NCBI RefSeq assembly: GCF_013623835.1
Contig: NZ_JABKDE010000006.1
Coordinates: 234,046 to 298,045, forward strand
From: Brevibacterium oceani
Lineage (GTDB): Bacteria > Actinomycetota > Actinomycetes > Actinomycetales > Brevibacteriaceae
Length of the DNA stretch: 64,000 nt
Reading direction: 5' to 3'
A program made the position numbers and the translations under genes. Shown in pieces: positions 40,871 to 48,875 of this stretch. The notes under the pieces were generated by a model. That model was not told the DNA's origin. It saw nothing but the letters and a program-made list of their open reading frames with translations, and made no database searches. Each line of letters starts with the position of its first letter. Position 1 is the first letter of the stretch.

Positions 40871-41136
40871 ACTGTAGTTTCCCTTGATCGTTGTCGGTGC
40901 TTCGATTGTCCGGCGCCTCAACACGCCCTGCCGGTAAAAGCGGTCGCGTCTCTGGTGTCAGAGTTTCAACCGTGTGAAAGGTTACGGTTTGATCACGGTG
41001 CAGTGCAAGAACAATGAGTGTTGTGCGTGAACACAACTTACAGAAGTCGCCGCCCTGCTCGCGGCAGAAGCTGCCGTCCTCGCGGGCATCAGCGTTCTTA
41101 CAGGTGACGGAGAATCCTGACCGTTATGATCGAGGC
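40871..41136. promoter_or_regulatory. Divergent intergenic region: protease 2 / META lipoprotein
   Basis: A 266-bp gap. AACCGT (40968-40973) and ACGGTT (40984-40989) form a short inverted repeat around AAGGTTACGG (40978-40987), a motif shared with paralogue 1's upstream region. On the plus strand TATGAT at 41125-41130 lies six bases before the ATG at 41137. No gene is seen. Confidence 0.5.
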
Positions 41137-41616
41137 ATGCCGAACCACACTCTGCTTCGACCCCTGCCGACTCCGCGTGCGGTCTCCCGTATTGCACTGG
41201 GGATAGCCGCGCTCGCGCTCACTCTGCCCCTCACCGCCTGCGATACCGGCGTCGACCCGCGCGATCCCGGTTCGGCTTCGCCGAGCGAATCGGCATCCTC
41301 CGCTTCTCCGAGCAATGACGCTGCCGACACCGACCCGGTCGGGAAGTGGTCCTCTCCCGAAGCCGGCGATCCCTTCCTCGAATTCGCAGAGGACGGATCT
41401 CTCAAGGGCTCGGACGGCTGCAATGCGATCGTCACCACGTGGAAGGCCGAGGACGGCAAGATCACCATCGACTCCTTCATGAGCACGCAGAAGGCCTGCG
41501 CCGGGGTCGACACGTGGCTGAGCAAGGCATCGTCGGCCACGATCGAAGGCGATGTCATGAAGGTCGAGGACAGCAACGGCAAGGTCATCGGCGGACTGGA
41601 GAAGGACGACAAATGA
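41137..41616 (+). CDS. META-domain lipoprotein (HslJ-like)
   Basis: A 159-residue protein. The signal peptide carries lipobox LTAC (about residues 32-35), then a Ser/Pro-rich tether to about residue 68, followed by a META/HslJ domain: GKWSSPEAGDPFLEFAEDGS, GSDGCNAIVTTWKAEDGKIT and the TQKACAG..TWL motif. META-domain proteins are outer-surface or secreted stress-associated proteins of unclear biochemical function. The start fits a leaderless message (TATGAT six bases upstream). Its stop overlaps the start of the next META-domain gene (ATGA). Confidence 0.88.
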   Translation: MPNHTLLRPLPTPRAVSRIALGIAALALTLPLTACDTGVDPRDPGSASPSESASSASPSNDAADTDPVGKWSSPEAGDPFLEFAEDGSLKGSDGCNAIVTTWKAEDGKITIDSFMSTQKACAGVDTWLSKASSATIEGDVMKVEDSNGKVIGGLEKDDK

Positions 41617-41933
41617 CACACGAGGCGATCGGCCGCTGGGTGGCCGAGGACAACGACCGAGCATTCCTGGACTTCCAGGAAGACGGCACACTGCGCGGCA
41701 GCGACGGCGCCAACGCCATCGTCACCTCGTGGACCGATGAGTCCGAAGGCGTGAACATCAAGTCCTCTCTGACGACTCTCCGCGCCGCCCCGAACATGAT
41801 CAAGTGGATCTCCAGAGCACGCCGCGTCGAACCCGATGGAGATCGACTCCACGTGTTCGACTCCGCCGAGAACCACCTCGGCGATCTGCTCCGTCAGCCG
41901 CCGGGCGGCTCCGACACCGACGAAAGTCGATAG
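41613..41933 (+). CDS. META-like domain protein, cytoplasmic paralogue
   Basis: A 106-residue protein that begins MTHEAIGRWVAEDNDRAFLD and is clearly a paralogue of the preceding lipoprotein's META domain (FLDFQEDGTLRGSDGANAIV against its FLEFAEDGSLKGSDGCNAIV), but has no signal peptide and replaces both conserved cysteines. Its ATG overlaps the lipoprotein stop (ATGA), so translation is coupled. The DUF808 gene starts at the very next base after its stop. Why a cytosolic copy is kept beside an exported one is not known. Confidence 0.82.
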   Translation: MTHEAIGRWVAEDNDRAFLDFQEDGTLRGSDGANAIVTSWTDESEGVNIKSSLTTLRAAPNMIKWISRARRVEPDGDRLHVFDSAENHLGDLLRQPPGGSDTDESR

Positions 41934-42905
41934 ATGGCCGGCGGACTGTTCGCTCTCCTCGACGACGTCGCCGCGCTCGTCAAACTCTCCGCAGCCAATC
42001 TCGACGATGTCGCCGCAGGAGCCTCCCGAGCGGGGGTGAAAGCCGCCGGAGTCGTCGTCGACGACGCCGCAGTCACTCCGAAATTCGTCGAAAGGGTCAG
42101 CCCGAAGCGCGAACTGCCGATCATCCAGCGCATCGCCCTCGGATCCCTGGTCAACAAGATCGTCATCATCCTGCCGATCATCCTGCTGCTCAGTCAGTTT
42201 CTGCCCTGGCTGCTCACTCCGCTGCTCATGGTCGGCGGCACCTACCTGTGCTACGAAGGCGCGGAGAAGATCTTCGAGAAGTTCGGGTGGATCACCCACC
42301 ACGAGGAGCACGAGGACAGCGGGGACGAGCGTCCGGCAGACGGTGCCGGTGCGGAGAAGAGGATCGTCCGTTCGGCCATCACCACCGACTTCGTCCTCAG
42401 CTGCGAGATCATGGTCATCGCCCTCAACGAGGTGGCCAGTGAGGCACTGCTCCCCCGGGCGATCATCCTCGCCGTCGTCGCCGTGGCCATCACCGTCGGC
42501 GTCTACGGAGTCGTCGCGCTCATCGTCAAGATGGATGACATCGGCCTGCACATGGCGACCAAGGACGCACCGGGACCGCAGAAGTTCGGGCGCTTCCTCG
42601 TCGAGGCCATGCCGAAGCTGCTCGCGCTGCTGTCAGTGGTGGGCACGTTCGCGATGCTCTGGGTCGGCGGGCACATCATCCTCGTCGGCACCGACGAACT
42701 CGGCTTCCACGCTCTCTACGGATTCGTCCACCACCTCGAGGAACCCGTCGCCGCAGTCGCCGCCGTCGGAGGTTTCCTCGGCTGGCTGGTCAACACCTTC
42801 TTCTCGCTCATCCTCGGCGCGCTCTGGGGTGCGATCGTCGTCGGTGTGGTTCTCGGAGGCAAGGCTCTGGTGAAGAGAGGGAAGAGGGACACCGCCGCTT
42901 CCTGA
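41934..42905 (+). CDS. DUF808 membrane protein
   Basis: A 323-residue inner-membrane protein of the DUF808 (YedI) family. The N-terminus GLFALLDDVAALVKLSAANL is the family hallmark, followed by LPIIQRIALGSLVNKIVIIL, LLMVGGTYLCYEGAEKIFEK, and later helices. The function is unknown; E. coli YedI has no established role. It starts directly at the base after the META-like stop codon (TAG ATG), so the three genes probably form one transcript. Confidence 0.93.
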   Translation: MAGGLFALLDDVAALVKLSAANLDDVAAGASRAGVKAAGVVVDDAAVTPKFVERVSPKRELPIIQRIALGSLVNKIVIILPIILLLSQFLPWLLTPLLMVGGTYLCYEGAEKIFEKFGWITHHEEHEDSGDERPADGAGAEKRIVRSAITTDFVLSCEIMVIALNEVASEALLPRAIILAVVAVAITVGVYGVVALIVKMDDIGLHMATKDAPGPQKFGRFLVEAMPKLLALLSVVGTFAMLWVGGHIILVGTDELGFHALYGFVHHLEEPVAAVAAVGGFLGWLVNTFFSLILGALWGAIVVGVVLGGKALVKRGKRDTAAS

Positions 42906-42908
42906 TCC

Positions 42909-43000
42909 GAGGGCAGCGAGTCATAGCTCGGGTTGTCCACCATCTGCTTCTTCCCGTCCTCGTCCATGGCCCAGACGAAGAGGTAGTCGGCGTCGAGCCA
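42909..43000 (-). pseudogene. Remnant of a siderophore-binding protein gene
   Basis: Just downstream of the fecE stop (minus strand), one reading frame encodes ERAWLDADYLFVWAMDEDGK followed by KQMVDNPSYDSLPS before entering antisense of the DUF808 gene. This matches the C-terminal part of FecB/FhuD-like periplasmic binding proteins (LDAD-hydrophobic, then D...NPxYxSLPAV) and resembles LDADVLL..GYKRIPAV of the intact binding protein at 48876-49835. No start codon in register, no signal peptide and no C-terminal helix remain, so this is a deletion remnant of about 30 codons. Confidence 0.65.
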
Positions 43001-43007
43001 GGCGCGC

Positions 43008-43829
43008 TCAGCGCTCGGCGAACGTCTTCTTCGGCTTCCCCGCCACGATCATCGGGGCACCGGTAACGGGATCATCGATGACGGTGCAGTCGATGCCGAA
43101 GACCTCGTGGACGAGTTCGGCGGTGACGATGTCCGCCGGTGCGCCCTGCGCGACGATGACTCCGCCCTTCATCGCGATGATCTCGTCTGCGTAGCGGCAC
43201 GCCTGGTTGAGGTCATGGAGGACCGCAACCATCGTGTGCCCGTATTCGTTGTTCAGCTGCGAGAACAGGTCGAGCAGTTCGATCTGGAAGGCGACGTCGA
43301 GGAACGTCGTCGGTTCGTCGAGCAGCAGCAGCGAGGTCTCCTGTGCCAGCACCATCGCCACCCACACGCGCTGCCGCTGGCCGCCGGAGAGTTCGTCGAC
43401 CTGCCGGGAGGACAGTTCCTCGGTGTTCGTCGCCCGGAGGGCTCGCAGGACGGCCGCCTCATCCTCATCGGTCCACTGTTTGAGGAACGACTGGTGCGGA
43501 TGACGTCCCCGCGCGACGAGTTCGCCGACGGTGATGCCTTCGGGGGCGATCGAACTCTGCGGAAGCAGACCCAGGCGTCGCGCGATGGCCTTCGTCTTCA
43601 TCTTCGCAATATCGGTGCCGTCGAGGAGGACGTTTCCCTGCGCCGGCGGCAGCAGTCGGGCCAATGCCCGCAGCAGCGTCGACTTCCCGCAGGCGTTGGG
43701 CCCGACGATGACGGTGAACTTGCCGTCGGGGATCGACACGTCCAGGTTCGTCACGACCTGCCGGTGGTCATAGGCCAGGTCGAGGCTCCTTGCGACGAGT
43801 GGAGCTGCTGTGGTTGTCGTTGTGCTCAT
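43008..43829 (-). CDS. Iron-siderophore ABC transporter ATP-binding protein (FecE/FepC type)
   Basis: ATPase of the Fe-siderophore importer, 273 residues. Walker A GPNACGKST (about residues 43-51), signature LSGGQRQRVWVAMVLAQETS (about residues 147-166), Walker B LLLLDEPTTFLD and the switch HDLNQACRYAD are complete. The C-terminus is basic. The start ATG overlaps the stop of the upstream permease gene (ATGA). It is the third gene of a leftward FecCDE-type operon starting behind an iron box at 46019-46037. Confidence 0.95.
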   Translation of the reverse strand: MSTTTTTAAPLVARSLDLAYDHRQVVTNLDVSIPDGKFTVIVGPNACGKSTLLRALARLLPPAQGNVLLDGTDIAKMKTKAIARRLGLLPQSSIAPEGITVGELVARGRHPHQSFLKQWTDEDEAAVLRALRATNTEELSSRQVDELSGGQRQRVWVAMVLAQETSLLLLDEPTTFLDVAFQIELLDLFSQLNNEYGHTMVAVLHDLNQACRYADEIIAMKGGVIVAQGAPADIVTAELVHEVFGIDCTVIDDPVTGAPMIVAGKPKKTFAER

Positions 43830-44929
43830 TTTGCCTTCCGAGCTTCTTGGACGAGGAGCCAGATGAGATAGATGCCGCCGATGCTCACGGTCACGACGCC
43901 GACGGGCAGTTGGATGTCGCCGAGCGCATGCTGGGCGATGAGATCGGCTCCCACGAGCAGCAGCGCACCGACCGCGGCGGAGGCGAGCAGGCTGGTGCCC
44001 TGTGCCTTGGCGATCCGCCGTCCGATCTGCGGGGCGGCCAAGGCGACGAAGGCGATGGGGCCGGCCGCCGCGGTGACGACCGCGACGAGTGCGACGGCGA
44101 CGAGGATGAGTGCTGCGCGCACTGGTTCGTTCCGCACGCCCAGAGCCTTCGCTGTGTCGTCTCCGAGTTCGAGGGTGTGCAGGTCTCGGGCGAAGAGTCC
44201 GCACGCCAGTGCGAGGACGACGGTGACGATCGCCGCCGGAGTGATCGTCGACCACCCCATGCCGTTGAGGGATCCGGCTCCCCAGGTCGCCGCGGCCATG
44301 GCCAGTTCGAGGTCGGCGCGCATGATCAGCCAGGTGTTGAACGCGTTGAGCATCGCAGTCAGGGCGATGCCGACGATGATGAGGCGGAATCCTTGGACTC
44401 CGCCCTTCCAGGTCAGCAGGTAGACCAGGGCTGCGGTGGCGATGCCGCCGATGATCGCGCCGAGCGCGGTCGAGATGTAGCCGGAGCCGAGAACGATGAT
44501 CGTCACGATTCCACCGGTGTACGCGCCCGTGGAGAATCCGATGATGTCGGGGCTTCCCAGCGGGTTGCGGGTCAGTGACTGGAACACGGCTCCCGAGACG
44601 CCGAGCCCGGCGCCGAGCACGATGCCGGCGATGATGCGCGGGGCGCGCCATTCTCCGACGACGGTATTGACGATGCGGCGGTCGGCCTGCCCGAAGAGTC
44701 CTTGGAACACCTCGCCTGGAGTGAGGGAGAATTTGCCGAGCATGAGGCCGGCGAAGCCGCACGCCAGAGCCAGGAGCGTGACGATGCCGACGGTCATGAC
44801 CACGCGCATGTCGATGCGCTGGCCGAAGATGCGCAGCATCGGCCGTCCGAAGTCGATCTTCTCTCCGGGCAGGACGGACCGGTCGATGTTCATCGCGGTC
44901 GATTCGAGTCGGGTCGGTGCAGTCTTCAC
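43826..44929 (-). CDS. Iron-siderophore ABC transporter permease, FecD/FepG type
   Basis: Polytopic permease of 367 residues with about nine to ten membrane helices. The FecCD signature region is GVSGAVFQSLTRNPLGSPDI (about residues 119-138), and GPIAFVALAAPQIGRRI is the coupling region that contacts the ATPase. The start was set at GTG 44929 because it overlaps the stop of the next permease gene as GTGA; the downstream ATG (44893) would remove a plausible N-terminal cytoplasmic tail. Pairs with the gene at 44926-45993 to form the membrane channel. Confidence 0.93.
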   Translation of the reverse strand: MKTAPTRLESTAMNIDRSVLPGEKIDFGRPMLRIFGQRIDMRVVMTVGIVTLLALACGFAGLMLGKFSLTPGEVFQGLFGQADRRIVNTVVGEWRAPRIIAGIVLGAGLGVSGAVFQSLTRNPLGSPDIIGFSTGAYTGGIVTIIVLGSGYISTALGAIIGGIATAALVYLLTWKGGVQGFRLIIVGIALTAMLNAFNTWLIMRADLELAMAAATWGAGSLNGMGWSTITPAAIVTVVLALACGLFARDLHTLELGDDTAKALGVRNEPVRAALILVAVALVAVVTAAAGPIAFVALAAPQIGRRIAKAQGTSLLASAAVGALLLVGADLIAQHALGDIQLPVGVVTVSIGGIYLIWLLVQEARKAK

Positions 44930-45993
44930 AGTCCGCTGGCCTTCTTTCGGCGTACGAGCGCAATCAGGACGGGAGCTCCGACGAAGGCCGTGACGACTCC
45001 GACCTGCAGCTCTCCGGGTTTCATCACCACACGCCCGATGACATCGGAGGCCAGCAGGAGGATGGGTGAGAGGAGGACAGAGTAGGCGAGGATCCACCGC
45101 TGATCGGGTCCGACGATCCAGCGGGCGATGTGCGGGATCATCAGTCCGATGAATCCGATCGGCCCGGCAGCCGCGGTGGCTGCCCCGGCCAGCAGCGTCA
45201 CCGCGAGGATCGAGAGGACCCGAGTGCGATTGACCGAGGTGCCCAGGCTCGCGGCGAGGTCGTCACCGAGCGCGACGGCATTGAGCGAATGGGCCAGGGC
45301 GAGGGCCAGCACCGTACCGACGGCGATGAAGGGCAGAACCGCGGTGACAGCGCCGAAGTCACGACCGGCGATCGCGCCCACGTCCCAGGAGCGGAAGGAG
45401 TCGAAGGCGCGTTCGTTGGTGAGCAGGATGCCCTTCGTCAGTCCGGTCAGCACTGCGGCCATGGCCACCCCGGCCAGGGTCAGGCGGATCGGGTCGACGG
45501 TGCGGGTGGGACCGGAGGAGCCGATGATGTAGACGCCGACGGTGGTCAGAAGCGCACCGACGAAGGCGAACCAGATGTAGCCGTTGATCGAGGTGATGCC
45601 GAAGAAGCCGATCCCGATCGTCACGGCGAAGGAGGCACCGGCGTTGACGCCGAGGATTCCGGGGTCGGCCAGAGGGTTGCGCGTCAGCGCTTGGATGAGG
45701 CCGCCGGCCAGCCCCAGGCCCATGCCGACGAGGATGCCCAGCACGGTCCGGGGCAGACGGAGTTCGAGGACGACCAGCTGGTCGTCGCTGCCGGTCGGGG
45801 CGAAGAAGGCGTCGAGCACTTCGGTCACGGGCATGTCCCTGGCGCCGATGGCCAGGGAGGCGAGCACCACGAGCACAAGGGCGATCACCGCCGTAATCAG
45901 CCCCGTGGTGCGCTTGATCAGCAGAGCCCGGCCGGAGGTGCGACCGGTATCCGCGTCCTCCTTCGCCGAGGAAGGTGTGACGGATACGGTCAT
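44926..45993 (-). CDS. Iron-siderophore ABC transporter permease, FecC/FepD type
   Basis: First permease gene of the operon, 355 residues, about nine to ten membrane helices. FecCD landmarks: LRLPRTVLGILVGMGLGLAG (about residues 78-97), LIQALTRNPLADPGILGVNA and GPIGFIGLMIPHIARWIVGP near the C-terminus. It heads the iron-uptake operon; the start is 25 bp from a DtxR/IdeR-type box. The substrate is probably a ferric-hydroxamate or catecholate siderophore, not decidable here. The stop overlaps the next permease start. Confidence 0.94.
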   Translation of the reverse strand: MTVSVTPSSAKEDADTGRTSGRALLIKRTTGLITAVIALVLVVLASLAIGARDMPVTEVLDAFFAPTGSDDQLVVLELRLPRTVLGILVGMGLGLAGGLIQALTRNPLADPGILGVNAGASFAVTIGIGFFGITSINGYIWFAFVGALLTTVGVYIIGSSGPTRTVDPIRLTLAGVAMAAVLTGLTKGILLTNERAFDSFRSWDVGAIAGRDFGAVTAVLPFIAVGTVLALALAHSLNAVALGDDLAASLGTSVNRTRVLSILAVTLLAGAATAAAGPIGFIGLMIPHIARWIVGPDQRWILAYSVLLSPILLLASDVIGRVVMKPGELQVGVVTAFVGAPVLIALVRRKKASGL

Positions 45994-46018
45994 CGAGGTG
46001 GTCCTTTGAATGGCTGGC

Positions 46019-46037
46019 TAAGGTCAGGCTAACCACA
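46019..46037. promoter_or_regulatory. Iron box (DtxR/IdeR-type operator) upstream of fecC
   Basis: TAAGGTCAGGCTAACCACA matches the actinobacterial DtxR/IdeR consensus TTAGGTTAGGCTAACCTAA at 15 of 19 positions by hand count. It lies 25-44 bp upstream of the fecC start codon, where repressor binding would block transcription under iron-replete conditions. Confidence 0.85.
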
Positions 46038-46077
46038 CTGTAGCTCACCGGGCCACGTCAGCCAAGCGGAACCGATC

Positions 46078-46566
46078 TCACTCTGCTGTGATCTTGCCGA
46101 TCCTCTCGGAGACCTGACGTTGGATGCGCGAGAGCATTCCGCTCATTCCCCGCAGTCTCAGGGGGCTGACGATCTCGGACATCGACAGACGAAGCGGCAG
46201 GTCGGCGGGAATGCCGAGGATCACCTCGGCGGTGGCGCCATCGAGCCCTTCGTGGAGGATCCCGGCGAAGCCCCGCGTCGTCGGAGCCTCGGGCGGGGCG
46301 GAGAAGTGCAGGTGCACGATCGACCGGTCGCCCACCTCGGCGCCGTCGACCTCGGTGACGAGGAAGATCGGCGATTGGCATTCGGGCACCGGTTCGAGCA
46401 GCTCGGGGTGATCGGCGTACTTCTCCGGCAGGTCGGGCAGATCAGTGGCCAGTTCCAGCAGCAGCTGGAGTCGGTCATCGGCCGGTGTCTCGGCGAAGTC
46501 GGTGACGATCTCGGCCAGCGCATTCGGCAGGTCGTCGGTCTTCGGTGCGTTGTCGGTCTCGGCCAT
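46078..46566 (-). CDS. sufE: SufE-family sulfur acceptor
   Basis: A 162-residue protein of the SufE family that accepts persulfide sulfur from a cysteine desulfurase for Fe-S cluster assembly. The active-site Cys lies in LLEPVPECQSPIFLVTEVDG (about residue 61), with the helical IVTDFAETPADDRLQLLLEL at the N-terminus. The SufBCDS machinery is not in this window. The start overlaps the stop of the adjacent sulfurtransferase by one base (TGATG), so both are cotranslated. The pairing of a sulfurtransferase with SufE is conserved in mycobacteria and related genera. Confidence 0.92.
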   Translation of the reverse strand: MAETDNAPKTDDLPNALAEIVTDFAETPADDRLQLLLELATDLPDLPEKYADHPELLEPVPECQSPIFLVTEVDGAEVGDRSIVHLHFSAPPEAPTTRGFAGILHEGLDGATAEVILGIPADLPLRLSMSEIVSPLRLRGMSGMLSRIQRQVSERIGKITAE

Positions 46567-47474
46567 CAGCGCCCGGGCACCTCTCCGGGTGCGGAGCCGG
46601 TGACGATCGGCACGCCCACGACGTTGCCCCACTCGGTCCAGGATCCGTCGTAGTTGCGGACATCGGAATAGCCGAGCAGGTGCTTGAGGACGAACCAGGT
46701 GTGGCTCGAGCGTTCGCCGATGCGGCAGTAGGCGATGACCTCATCGCTCTGCCCCAGTCCGGCCTCGTCGGTGTAGAGGGCCCTGAGTTCGGCCGCGGAC
46801 TTGAACGTGCCGTCTTCGTTGGCCGCCTTGCCCCACGGCATCGACTTCGCCCCGGGGATGTGGCCGCCGCGCAGGGCGCCCTCTTCCGGGTAGGCCGGCA
46901 TATGGGTGCGTTCGCCGGAGTATTCCTCCGGGCTGCGCACATCGATGAGGGAAAGGTCGCCGAGGCTGTCGCGGACGTCGGGGAGGAAGGCGCGGATGAC
47001 CGAGTCGTCACGGTCGATCACCGGATATTCGGTGGGTTGGGGCTGCGGTTTCTCGGTGGTCATCTCCCGTCCCTCGCCCTCCCACTTGGACCGGCCGCCG
47101 TCCATCAGGCGGACGTCTTCGTGGCCGAAGAGGGTGAAGACCCAGAGGGCATAGGCGGCCCACCAGTTCGACTTGTCGCCGTAGACGACGATGGTGTCCT
47201 CGCGTGAGATGCCCTTGGCGGACATGAGTGCCGCGAAGCCTTCTCCGTCGACGTAGTCGCGGGTCACGGAGTCGTTGAGTTCGGTGTGCCAGTCGACCTT
47301 GACCGCTCCGGGGATGTGCCCGGTCTCGTAGAGCAGCACGTCTTCGTCACTTTCGACGATGACGAGTCCGGGATCACCGGCATGCTCAGCAACCCAATCG
47401 GTGCTGACCAGTCGTGCTCCGTCCGCATACTCGGCGAACTTCGGTGTGGGATCGGCCGGGATCGAAGTGCTCAC
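46566..47474 (-). CDS. Thiosulfate/3-mercaptopyruvate sulfurtransferase (rhodanese)
   Basis: Two-domain rhodanese of 302 residues. The catalytic cysteine sits in [20 protein letters not shown] (about residue 235), whose CRxGERS loop favours thiosulfate. The inactive N-terminal domain is at about residues 20-140 ([20 protein letters not shown]). It mobilises sulfane sulfur, plausibly delivering it to SufE, whose gene begins at its last base. In mycobacteria the equivalent gene is named cysA2/sseC-like, but I leave the symbol blank. Confidence 0.94.
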   Translation of the reverse strand: MSTSIPADPTPKFAEYADGARLVSTDWVAEHAGDPGLVIVESDEDVLLYETGHIPGAVKVDWHTELNDSVTRDYVDGEGFAALMSAKGISREDTIVVYGDKSNWWAAYALWVFTLFGHEDVRLMDGGRSKWEGEGREMTTEKPQPQPTEYPVIDRDDSVIRAFLPDVRDSLGDLSLIDVRSPEEYSGERTHMPAYPEEGALRGGHIPGAKSMPWGKAANEDGTFKSAAELRALYTDEAGLGQSDEVIAYCRIGERSSHTWFVLKHLLGYSDVRNYDGSWTEWGNVVGVPIVTGSAPGEVPGR

Positions 47475-47547
47475 GCATTCCTCCTGAGAGCTTGTGATTG
47501 TGTCGTGCTGTTCGGGGCAACGTCGGACCCATTCAGCTTATTCCTTT

Positions 47548-48336
47548 TCACGGCCTGCTGAGGAACGTCGTCAGCGCCGAGACGAAGGCCTGCGACTTCT
47601 CCGAATGCACCCAGTGCCCCGATCCCTTGACGGTGAGCAGAGTGGTGCGAGGAAACAGGCTGCGCATCTGCGGCAGATCGTCGCGGCTGACGTAGTCCGA
47701 CCTCTCCCCTGCCACCCACAGCACCGGGTGGTCGAAGACGGCATCGCCCGTGTCCGGGAAGTCTCCGATGGCATCGAGGCTCGAATGCAGGAGGGTGAGG
47801 TTGGGCTGCCAGGCATACCCCGCCGAGGTGGGGCGCAGGTTCTGCAGCAGGAATCCCCTGACCGCGTCCTCGGGGATGGGCTCCCGCAGTGCGGCATCGG
47901 CGTCGGTGCGCGATTCCACCTCATCGAGATCGAGGGCGGCGAGGCTGGAGAGCAGATGGTCGAAGACCCCGGTGGAACCGCCGGCATTCGGACCGATGTC
48001 GACGACGACGAGGCGGTCGATGAGTTCGGGGTGGCGCAGCGCGAGGACCATGGCGACCTTGCCGCCGAGGGAATGCCCGACCAGGTGCACCGGCTGATCA
48101 TCGGCATCGGTCGCCTCGGCGATATGGGCGGCGACAGCGTCGGCGAGGTCGACATAGTCGAAGGTCTCCGTCCATTCGGAGTCGCCGTGGTTGGGCAGGT
48201 CGACCAGCAGGCTCGAGAACTCGGGCTCGATCGCCTTGGCGATCTGCGTGAAATTCTTGCCGCGGCCGAACAATCCGTGGAGGAAGACGACGAGCCGACC
48301 TGTCTCGCCGATGCGTCTGCTGAAGATGGAGGTCAC
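47548..48336 (-). CDS. Alpha/beta-fold esterase (YbfF-like)
   Basis: A 262-residue cytosolic hydrolase with LVVFLHGLFGRGKNFTQIAK (oxyanion region), VHLVGHSLGGKVAMVLALRH (nucleophile Ser near residue 92), an acid position in LDRLVVVDIGPNAGG or VAGERSDYV, and the catalytic His in LLTVKGSGHWVHSEK. The domain order matches YbfF/thioesterase-like hydrolases. The GTG start at 48336 lies six bases after TAGGCT (48343-48348, minus strand), indicating a leaderless transcript. Substrate unknown. Confidence 0.88.
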   Translation of the reverse strand: MTSIFSRRIGETGRLVVFLHGLFGRGKNFTQIAKAIEPEFSSLLVDLPNHGDSEWTETFDYVDLADAVAAHIAEATDADDQPVHLVGHSLGGKVAMVLALRHPELIDRLVVVDIGPNAGGSTGVFDHLLSSLAALDLDEVESRTDADAALREPIPEDAVRGFLLQNLRPTSAGYAWQPNLTLLHSSLDAIGDFPDTGDAVFDHPVLWVAGERSDYVSRDDLPQMRSLFPRTTLLTVKGSGHWVHSEKSQAFVSALTTFLSRP

Positions 48337-48383
48337 TCCTCCAGCCTATCTGCCAGCGGATCGGGCACGGGTAGGGTGAGGGC

Positions 48384-48842
48384 ATGCACTTCTCCGAATA
48401 TGACACCCGCCTTGCCGGTTATGCAGTGATCGTCAATGACGACAGAGAGATCCTGCTCAGCTGGTTCAACGGCGGCGCCGACAACTCCCATGCAATCTGG
48501 ACTCTGCCCGGCGGCGGCATCGAATACGACGAGTCGATCGAAGACGGGACGATCCGCGAGATCAAGGAAGAGACCGGTTTCGACGCACAGCTCGTGCGCC
48601 CGCTCACGACGCATTCGTTCACCGATGCCAGGCGCAATCCGTCGTTCGGCGAGTCCTCGGGGCGTCCGTTCAAGGGTGTGCGGGTCGTCTATGAGGCGCG
48701 GATCACCGGAGGCACGCTGGGCACGCTCGAGGTCGACGGGACGACGGACCGGGCCGAATGGCTTGCGATCGACTCGCTGACAGAGGTGCGGCACGCCCGC
48801 ATCATCGATGTCGGTCTCGATGCGTGGCGTGCCGCTTCGTAG
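48384..48842 (+). CDS. Nudix hydrolase
   Basis: A 152-residue Nudix protein. The Nudix box is complete: GGGIEYDESIEDGTIREIKE followed by ETGF (about residues 39-62), fitting GX5EX7REUXEEXGU. Substrate (NDP-sugar, dNTP or other) is not predictable. The ATG follows TAGGGT (48372-48377) by six bases, and the gene is divergent from the esterase gene with both -10 elements close together. Confidence 0.93.
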   Translation: MHFSEYDTRLAGYAVIVNDDREILLSWFNGGADNSHAIWTLPGGGIEYDESIEDGTIREIKEETGFDAQLVRPLTTHSFTDARRNPSFGESSGRPFKGVRVVYEARITGGTLGTLEVDGTTDRAEWLAIDSLTEVRHARIIDVGLDAWRAAS

Positions 48843-48875
48843 CATTCGGCATGTGCCGGCATGCAGCCGGCTCAG

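Noticed and set aside
43830..44963. Upstream extension of the fecE frame into the permease gene
   Set aside because: The Arg-rich translation is a shadow of fecD; the ATG at 43829 overlaps the fecD stop as ATGA and gives the family N-terminus.
48843..48875. GCCGGC-type hairpin between the Nudix and binding-protein genes
   Set aside because: Only a 5-bp stem with poor loop; too weak to call a terminator, though some termination between the convergent genes is expected.
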